DNA of 9,845 nt, taken from an uncultured Bacilli bacterium (GTDB lineage: Bacteria; Bacillota_I; Bacilli_A; RF39; UBA660). Under the pieces are notes generated by a model. It worked only from the letters and a program-made list of their open reading frames with translations, did not search any database and was not told the origin of the DNA. Of the stretch, positions 6,149 through 9,845 are shown piece by piece. A program made the translations under genes and the position numbers. The DNA lies in the NCBI GenBank assembly GCA_944371685.1, contig CALVXV010000042.1:1-9845 (forward strand). Reading direction: 5' to 3'. Within the stretch, counting starts at the first letter, position 1, and every line of letters starts with the position of its first letter.

Positions 6149-7351
6149 ATATACACCAAATGATAGGTCGTCATTGAATTGTAGTTCTGTGTTGGTGATA
6201 ACTTTTCTTTCGCCATAGTTTGTGTGGTAATAGAAGGTATTACCATTTTGATAATATATGGTATCATCTAAATAAATTATATTATTTATATCAGTAGTAT
6301 TAAAAAGGTATGTTTTTAATTTTTTGTTTTGAATGTCTGCTCGATAAACTTTATAATGGTCATTTTCTTTTTTATATAAATAATAATAATTTCCAACTTT
6401 GTCTACTTTATCATATCCTTTAATATCTGTTGTATAATAATTATTAAATAGCTTTCCATTTATGGCATCACTTAAGCTCATATTTTCCCATTTTCCATTA
6501 TAAGTTTGCAGATGGTCTTTATCATGAAATTCTTCGACACTTTGATTATTTATACTTATTTTATATTGTTTACTATTTTCTTTATCAAAGAGGTAGACAT
6601 CGGTTCCAATGGCACCTTCGATATATGAATCAAATGATATTTCATCATAACTTCTTATGTCTATTTGCTTACCATTTATAATATTTATTACATGAAAGAT
6701 TTTAAAGGAGTAATTTTGGGTATAATCAGCAACAATATAATATTTATCGGTGAAGAAGCTAATTGGTTTTGTGTATACGTCGTTTTCAAAGATTTGAACG
6801 TTATTAGCGTTTCCATTAAATAGGTTTAATCCTTTATATGTTTCCATAGCAATATAATGGTTTTCTAAAAAGTTATCTTGGTATATGGATTGGGTATTTG
6901 ATAATTTTATTTCATTAGCCTTATCTTTATAATCGTTTTGATTGTAGCCATATTTTTTTAAGGTTTTAAGGTAATTATTTATATTGGTGGTATTTAAATC
7001 ACTAGCATATGTTATTTCATTATTTTTTAAGCACATTACATCGGTGAGGATACTGCTGTTTTTAAATATGGGTAAGATACACTGATAGCCGCCGATGTTT
7101 TTATAAATGATTTTACTGATGATTTTTTCAGCTTTTTTATAATCTTTATTTATTTGAAAGTTTATTTTGAAGTTTTCATGGTTTAATTCAAAGTAATAGT
7201 TGTTATTATCTTTAGTATTTAATGTTTCATTTATTTTGAAATTGCCAATATTATATGTGATATTATGTCCGGTATCAAATAAGAAAAGTAGGCATTTTAG
7301 AGTAACAAATATGATGGTAAAAATTATTAGGGTTTTAAACAGATACTTCAT
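6140..7351 (-). CDS. Membrane-anchored extracellular protein of unknown family
   Basis: I do not recognise this 403-residue protein. It starts with one membrane segment (about residues 5-25) and then a long Tyr/Asn/Lys-rich hydrophilic region, which suggests a type II membrane protein or uncleaved signal anchor with an outside domain. Cys91 and Cys107 are the only Cys beyond the anchor region and could form a disulfide. The C-terminal half alternates short Tyr-rich beta-like stretches (KYYIVADYTQ, NYYYLYKKEND, DTIYYQNGNTFYYH), a pattern compatible with a beta-propeller or similar sheet protein; this is inference. AGGAGGA precedes the start codon. It has its own strong promoter and shares a terminator with the CmpB-like gene, so context gives no clue. 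Confidence 0.8.
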   Translation of the reverse strand: MKYLFKTLIIFTIIFVTLKCLLFLFDTGHNITYNIGNFKINETLNTKDNNNYYFELNHENFKINFQINKDYKKAEKIISKIIYKNIGGYQCILPIFKNSSILTDVMCLKNNEITYASDLNTTNINNYLKTLKKYGYNQNDYKDKANEIKLSNTQSIYQDNFLENHYIAMETYKGLNLFNGNANNVQIFENDVYTKPISFFTDKYYIVADYTQNYSFKIFHVINIINGKQIDIRSYDEISFDSYIEGAIGTDVYLFDKENSKQYKISINNQSVEEFHDKDHLQTYNGKWENMSLSDAINGKLFNNYYTTDIKGYDKVDKVGNYYYLYKKENDHYKVYRADIQNKKLKTYLFNTTDINNIIYLDDTIYYQNGNTFYYHTNYGERKVITNTELQFNDDLSFGVYKK

Positions 7352-7371
7352 ACGGCTTCCTCCTAGTAATA

Positions 7372-7400
7372 ATTATAAATCATTGGTTTTAGTTTGTCTA
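7372..7400 (-). promoter_or_regulatory. Sigma-A promoter of the unknown membrane protein gene
   Basis: On the minus strand TAGACA (7395-7400, five of six consensus bases), a 17-bp spacer and TATAAT (7372-7377) precede the start by about 20 bases. The -35 lies directly after the upstream gene's terminator. Confidence 0.75.
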
Positions 7401-7404
7401 TAAT

Positions 7405-7432
7405 AAAACGGAGGTTTACTGTTCTCCGTTTT
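7405..7432 (-). terminator. Terminator of the DUF1653/PH-domain operon
   Basis: AAAACGGAG (7405-7413) and CTCCGTTTT (7424-7432) form a 9-bp stem. On the minus strand its 3' end reads CCGTTTTATT. The stop codon (7416-7418) lies in the loop. A T run on the plus strand could also make it work in that direction. Confidence 0.75.
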
Positions 7433-7916
7433 TTGATATATCTTTTAGTTCTTCTTTTAATTTATCATGTTCTTCATCGGTTAATTCACTTTCATATTGT
7501 CTTTTTTCTTGCATCATATATTTTGACAATACAGTTTCAATTTCTCTTAAAGCATCTTTTGAAATAAAGGTTAAATTAACTGTTTCTTTAACTGTATCAA
7601 TTATGACTCTCCCCCATAAAATTCCCATTTTAATTGTTAGGTCATTAAACATATCTGGAGTGATTGTGTAGTAAAAATAACCAAATAATAAACGTTTTTG
7701 GGCTAATAAGATTCTTTTATCAGTTATAACAATTGCATAAGTTGAAGTTACGTTAAAAACACTTGGAAGTTTTTGAGCCGCAAAGGCATATAATACTTCT
7801 TCGTCATCGTTGATATGTTCGGCAGCCACCTTACTATGAGCTTTTAATCTCCATGCTATAGTAGTTGGGAATCTTTTTTTAAAATCTTTTATTTTATTAT
7901 AAATAGTATTTGTCAT
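7416..7916 (-). CDS. YokE-like PH-domain protein
   Basis: This 166-residue protein carries a bacterial PH-like domain at about residues 36-130: DDEEVLYAFAAQ, then AIVITDKRILLAQKR (61-75) and an FGYFYYTITPDMFNDL strand pair, typical of the YokE/bPH group. There is no membrane segment. The C-terminus (133-166) is charged and probably helical. Such domains are common in Firmicutes but mostly uncharacterised. The AGAGGTAAT site precedes the start. It follows the DUF1653 gene by 11 bases and is almost certainly cotranscribed with it. Confidence 0.8.
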   Translation of the reverse strand: MTNTIYNKIKDFKKRFPTTIAWRLKAHSKVAAEHINDDEEVLYAFAAQKLPSVFNVTSTYAIVITDKRILLAQKRLLFGYFYYTITPDMFNDLTIKMGILWGRVIIDTVKETVNLTFISKDALREIETVLSKYMMQEKRQYESELTDEEHDKLKEELKDISKNGEQ

Positions 7917-7927
7917 GTTATTACCTC

Positions 7928-8176
7928 TTATCTATTTTTTACACTATTAATGGTTACTTGTTCAAAGCGGTATTTTTGTGTAACTTTAGGATGTTTTTTG
8001 TGATCTACTTCGTCTAAAAACATTTCTAGTGGTCTTACCCAAAGTTCATTATTACCATAAAGGGCTCTATAAATGACATATTCTTCATTAGTTTCTGAAT
8101 GTCTGGCAATATCCAATACTAAATAATAGTCACCTTTATAGTGTTTATAAATAGCATTTTTTACTACATTTCTCAT
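7928..8176 (-). CDS. DUF1653 family protein
   Basis: This 82-residue protein is a compact DUF1653 domain: YKHYKG (10-15), IARHSET (23-29), YRALYG (36-41) and LWVRPLEMF (45-53). The family is widespread in bacteria and has no settled function; it looks like a small cytosolic beta-rich protein. GAGGAG lies seven bases before the ATG. It is the first gene of a two-gene operon with the PH-domain gene. Confidence 0.9.
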   Translation of the reverse strand: MRNVVKNAIYKHYKGDYYLVLDIARHSETNEEYVIYRALYGNNELWVRPLEMFLDEVDHKKHPKVTQKYRFEQVTINSVKNR

Positions 8177-8202
8177 GAGTATTCTCCTCTTTATTCTTTT
8201 TT

Positions 8203-8231
8203 ATTATACAATAAATATGTGGTTTTGACAA
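8203..8231 (-). promoter_or_regulatory. Sigma-A promoter of the DUF1653/PH-domain operon
   Basis: On the minus strand TTGTCA (8226-8231, five of six consensus bases), a 17-bp spacer and TATAAT (8203-8208) precede the DUF1653 start. Confidence 0.78.
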
Positions 8232-8269
8232 TCTTGCGGTTGCTGAAACAATTAATTTTTCCACAATAA

Positions 8270-8291
8270 AAGAAGATGTTATTATCTTCTT
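8270..8291 (-). terminator. Terminator of the truncated surface-protein gene
   Basis: AAGAAGAT, the loop GTTATT and ATCTTCTT form a perfect 8-bp stem that overlaps the TAA stop (8290-8292). The minus strand continues TTATTG, giving a modest T-rich tail. Confidence 0.65.
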
Positions 8292-8955
8292 ATTCAATTG
8301 TGTATGGATTAGACTGACTGCCATCTCCACCGGTGATTTGGACTTTTGATGATAAATATAAAACTGGTCTGATATCTTCCTTTGAGCCTGATTTATACGC
8401 ATAAAAATATGTGCCGTCAATTCTACCCTGCCCTTCACCAATAATTCCATATACATTGTAAGTGTTGTTAGCATTACGCGTTATAGTTATCCAATATGAT
8501 CCTAAATCGCTTCCCAGCCAATTTGTTCCTTGACAAGCACGGTAATTATTTTTTTGAGAAATTATGGTTTGGCACTGGCTTTGATTAGAACTTGTTCTTA
8601 AATATTCTGAAGCAGTTATAAGGCCTATTTTACTTGTATATTTTGTATCATTTTCATTTTTTATTTGGTTAGCTAGATCATCGTTATCAGTTATTCCACC
8701 TATGTTCCAAGAATGAGATTCAATTAAATTTTGATAATATGTATTTAATGATTTAAAATATGTTTCATTTAAATATGTATTAAGAGTGGCAGGCCTGGCC
8801 CAATTGTTATTATTTGATGTATCCCAATCATTTTCTCCTATTGCTTCGTCTTTTATTATTTTAACTGTTCCATCTCCCTCTACTGAAAGTATTCGCCAAC
8901 CGGCTTTTTCACCATTAAATGTTATATAATTTATTGTATTTTTACATTTAAATCG
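8290..8955 (-). pseudogene. 5'-truncated surface/pilin-like protein gene
   Basis: A minus-strand frame is open for 221 codons from just after a TAA at 8956-8958 to the TAA at 8290, but it has no ATG and no ribosome binding site. The translation looks like real protein: NYITFNGEKAGWRILSV near its start, then DGTVKIIKDEAIG, NWARPATLNTYLN, SKIGLITASEYLR, two Cys around residues 115-130 of the fragment, RPVLYLSS and a terminal GGDGSQSNPYTIE. This pattern is familiar to me from large families of secreted proteins in gut Bacilli, usually with an N-terminal membrane or prepilin-like segment, which is missing here. Upstream sequence is a terminator T tract, so the 5' part was lost by deletion. The frame has no internal stop, so the loss looks recent. 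The family assignment is from memory. Confidence 0.7.
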
Positions 8956-8966
8956 TTATAAATATT

Positions 8967-8997
8967 AAAAAAAACAAGCTATCTGTCAAATAGCCCA
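8967..8997 (-). terminator. Terminator pointing into the truncated surface-protein gene
   Basis: On the minus strand GGGCTAT (8990-8996) pairs with ATAGCTT (8976-8982) by five Watson-Crick and two G-T pairs, followed by G and eight T (8967-8974). The G-T pairs favour the minus strand; on plus only five pairs form, although seven T follow. It separates the truncated gene from any upstream promoter. Confidence 0.65.
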
Positions 8998-9114
8998 TTT
9001 TTTTCGTGGTTTGTCATCTATCATTATATAGACAGATATAATGATAGATGTTATCAAGATCCCACATGTACGTACAATACCTAATAGCTTGATAATCGGT
9101 ATAAGCAAAACTAA
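8986..9114 (-). pseudogene. Possible C-terminal remnant of a membrane protein
   Basis: The minus frame between stops at 9115 and 8986 encodes 43 residues with a hydrophobic run (LVLLIPIIKLLGIV, then GILITSIIISVYIMI) and a basic tail DDKPRKKWAI. It ends inside a terminator hairpin, as several intact genes here do, which suggests a true gene end. The same frame continues upstream of the 9115 stop (FLISLYSLEIISHRKTIVIL) until two TAA at 9181-9186, as expected for a decayed gene. No start, no RBS and no family match; short hydrophobic frames also arise by chance in AT-rich DNA. Confidence 0.3.
9015..9050. repeat. Perfect 15-bp inverted repeat with 6-base loop
   Basis: CATCTATCATTATAT (9015-9029), the spacer AGACAG and ATATAATGATAGATG (9036-9050) are exact inverted copies. 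There is no T tract on either side, so it is not an ordinary terminator. An operator for a dimeric regulator, an RNA hairpin or a mobile-element relic are all possible. Confidence 0.75.
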
Positions 9115-9217
9115 TTATAATAAAATTACAATTGTTTTGCGATGTGAAATAATTTCTAATGAGTATAAACTAATTAAAAATTATTATACATTTATAACTA
9201 CCCTATCAGGTATTTTA

Positions 9218-9246
9218 AATATATCATGTTTTTTTTTAAAAATCAA
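9218..9246 (-). promoter_or_regulatory. Possible orphan promoter with palindromic start site
   Basis: On the minus strand TTGATT (9241-9246), a 17-bp spacer and TATATT (9218-9223) resemble a sigma-A promoter. At the predicted start lies TACCTGATAGGGTA (9199-9212), an imperfect palindrome. No intact gene follows on the minus strand. Confidence 0.35.
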
Positions 9247-9451
9247 TTGTATTTTATAAACTTATTTTGTTTGGTGTAAACGTGTGTAAATTATGACAAA
9301 AATTTAATTTTTAAGATATTAATTTACTTTAATGCTTGGATCATTAATATTTTTATATATGCAAGTAAATAGTAATATTAACTAATTTAAGTTTGTGCTT
9401 TTTTATAAAGCCAAACAATTGGTTACACTAGATAAAAGATAAATTCTTTAT

Positions 9452-9768
9452 TTAATTCATTTTATTAAAATTACTTTTTGGATATATAATTTGAACTTCT
9501 GTCCATAATTTATACTTTGAATCTATTTTTATTTTTAATCCTAATTTTTTGCATATCTTTTTAGAAAGATATAACCCTATGCCAGTAGATTGTGATTTAG
9601 TTCTATCACTTCCAGTAAAGCCGTTTTCAAATACTCTTACTAAATCACTTGCTTGAATTCCACACCCATTATCTTTTATAGTTAAAACAACATTATCCTT
9701 ATTTTCACTTGTATCTATCATAATCTTCTTCTCTTTCTTATCCATATATTTAATCGAATTTTGAATAA
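9452..9768 (-). pseudogene. BceS-type sensor histidine kinase, C-terminal ATPase fragment
   Basis: The fragment reads in frame from the IS end and holds the kinase ATP-binding half: the N box IQNSIKYM, the G1 box DNGCGI, the F box FENGFTG, and the G2 box STGIGLYLSKK, ending EVQIIYPK. This arrangement, with NSIKY and GFTG, is typical of BceS/GraS-like intramembrane-sensing kinases that respond to peptide antibiotics. The membrane segments, the dimerisation helix and the phospho-accepting His are absent. The ATG at 9745 is an internal Met without a ribosome binding site. No response regulator or BceAB transporter genes follow downstream, so the locus is incomplete here as well. Confidence 0.8.
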
Positions 9769-9845
9769 TGGATTTAGGTCAAGTTTTTAGACACATTTTT
9801 TGAGAGAAATTTAAGCTAAAACTAAACTAGCTTTATATTGATTAA
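9769..9845 (-). mobile_element. End of an IS3-family insertion sequence (partial)
   Basis: The plus strand from 9769 begins TGGATTTAGGTCAAG and continues to TTTTTAGACACA, the TG start and AGACA pattern of IS3-family inverted repeats (I recall IS2 beginning TGGATTT and containing CAGACA). On the minus strand the window edge encodes NQYKASLVLA and a TAA at 9811-9813, like the P-x-x-Y-R/K end of IS3-family OrfB transposases. The junction coincides with loss of kinase homology. The rest of the element, its other end and any target duplication lie outside the window. Confidence 0.6.
9811..9845 (-). CDS. IS3-family transposase OrfB, last residues (partial)
   Basis: Only the final 10 complete codons, NQYKASLVLA, and the TAA stop are in the window; the gene continues past the right edge. 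The call rests on the resemblance of this tail to the conserved OrfB C-terminus and on its position about 40 bases inside the presumed IS end. Confidence 0.45.
   Translation of the reverse strand, partial: NQYKASLVLA

Larger units (their letters stand above)
8956..9451. other. Non-coding, decayed AT-rich region
   Basis: This stretch between two gene fragments has no convincing gene. The plus-strand frame at 9041-9259 has no ribosome binding site and does not look like a protein. It holds a terminator (8967-8997), a short membrane-protein-like remnant on the minus strand (8986-9114), a perfect inverted repeat (9015-9050), a possible minus promoter (9218-9246) and, at 9322-9329 and 9363-9370, an 8-bp ATTTACTT/AAGTAAAT inverted pair. 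Confidence 0.6.

Noticed and set aside
7200..7403. Plus-strand open frame across the start of the unknown membrane protein
   Set aside because: It is antisense to the signal anchor and to the mapped promoter region; no RBS.
8145..8474. Minus-strand open frame of 109 codons
   Set aside because: It overlaps the DUF1653 gene and runs in another frame across the truncated surface-protein gene, which has far better protein character. It also crosses that gene's terminator.
9015..9050. Inverted repeat as a terminator or a dif-like recombination site
   Set aside because: No T run follows on either strand, and the arms do not match the XerC/XerD half-sites I know.
9041..9259. Plus-strand open frame of 72 codons
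   Set aside because: There is no ribosome binding site before its ATG, which lies inside the perfect inverted repeat, and the translation resembles random AT-rich sequence.
1..9845. CRISPR array, toxin-antitoxin pair or phage defence operon
   Set aside because: No spaced direct repeats, no cas-like protein and no paired small genes with suitable motifs are present.

Overview
The window is AT-rich and reads as a chromosomal segment of a low-GC member of the Bacillota, probably class Bacilli. The evidence is strong AGGAGG-type ribosome binding sites, many sigma-A promoters with 17-bp spacers, Bacilli-type housekeeping genes and two Bacillus-type spore-coat genes. TGA is used as a stop codon and Trp is TGG, so the ordinary bacterial code applies rather than the Mycoplasma code. 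A genus cannot be named from sequence alone; the spore-coat genes suggest an endospore former or a recent descendant of one.

Left part (1-2300). A tRNA-Val(UAC) at the window edge and an S1-domain RNA-binding protein (CvfD/YugI type) lie on the minus strand. An Nfu-type iron-sulfur carrier diverges from the S1 gene. It converges, with one base between the stop codons, on a YutH-like spore-coat pseudokinase. A Cys-rich CotZ-like coat or crust protein diverges from yutH behind a sigma-K-like promoter.

Middle part (2400-7400). On the minus strand are tryptophanyl-tRNA synthetase, whose C-terminal region carries four Cys spaced like an Fe-S cluster site, and a patatin-like phospholipase probably cotranscribed with a membrane-anchored double-PepSY protein. 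A CmpB-type membrane protein is divergently transcribed on the plus strand from a compact double promoter. Facing it is a 403-residue membrane-anchored protein that I do not recognise.

Right part (7400-8290). A two-gene operon encodes a DUF1653 protein and a YokE-like PH-domain protein.

Right end (8290-9845). This is a gene graveyard. It holds a surface protein that is open for 221 codons but has lost its start and N-terminus, a stretch of decayed membrane-protein sequence ending in a terminator, a perfect 15-bp inverted repeat, and the ATPase domain of a BceS-type sensor kinase. The kinase is cut off by the end of an IS3-family insertion sequence, whose transposase C-terminus runs off the window edge.

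Most genes stand alone with their own promoter. Several terminator hairpins overlap the stop codon, which makes the layout very compact. I see no convincing new multi-gene system. The points most worth following are the Fe-S-like TrpRS, the spore-coat pair, the IS-disrupted kinase locus and the unexplained palindrome.
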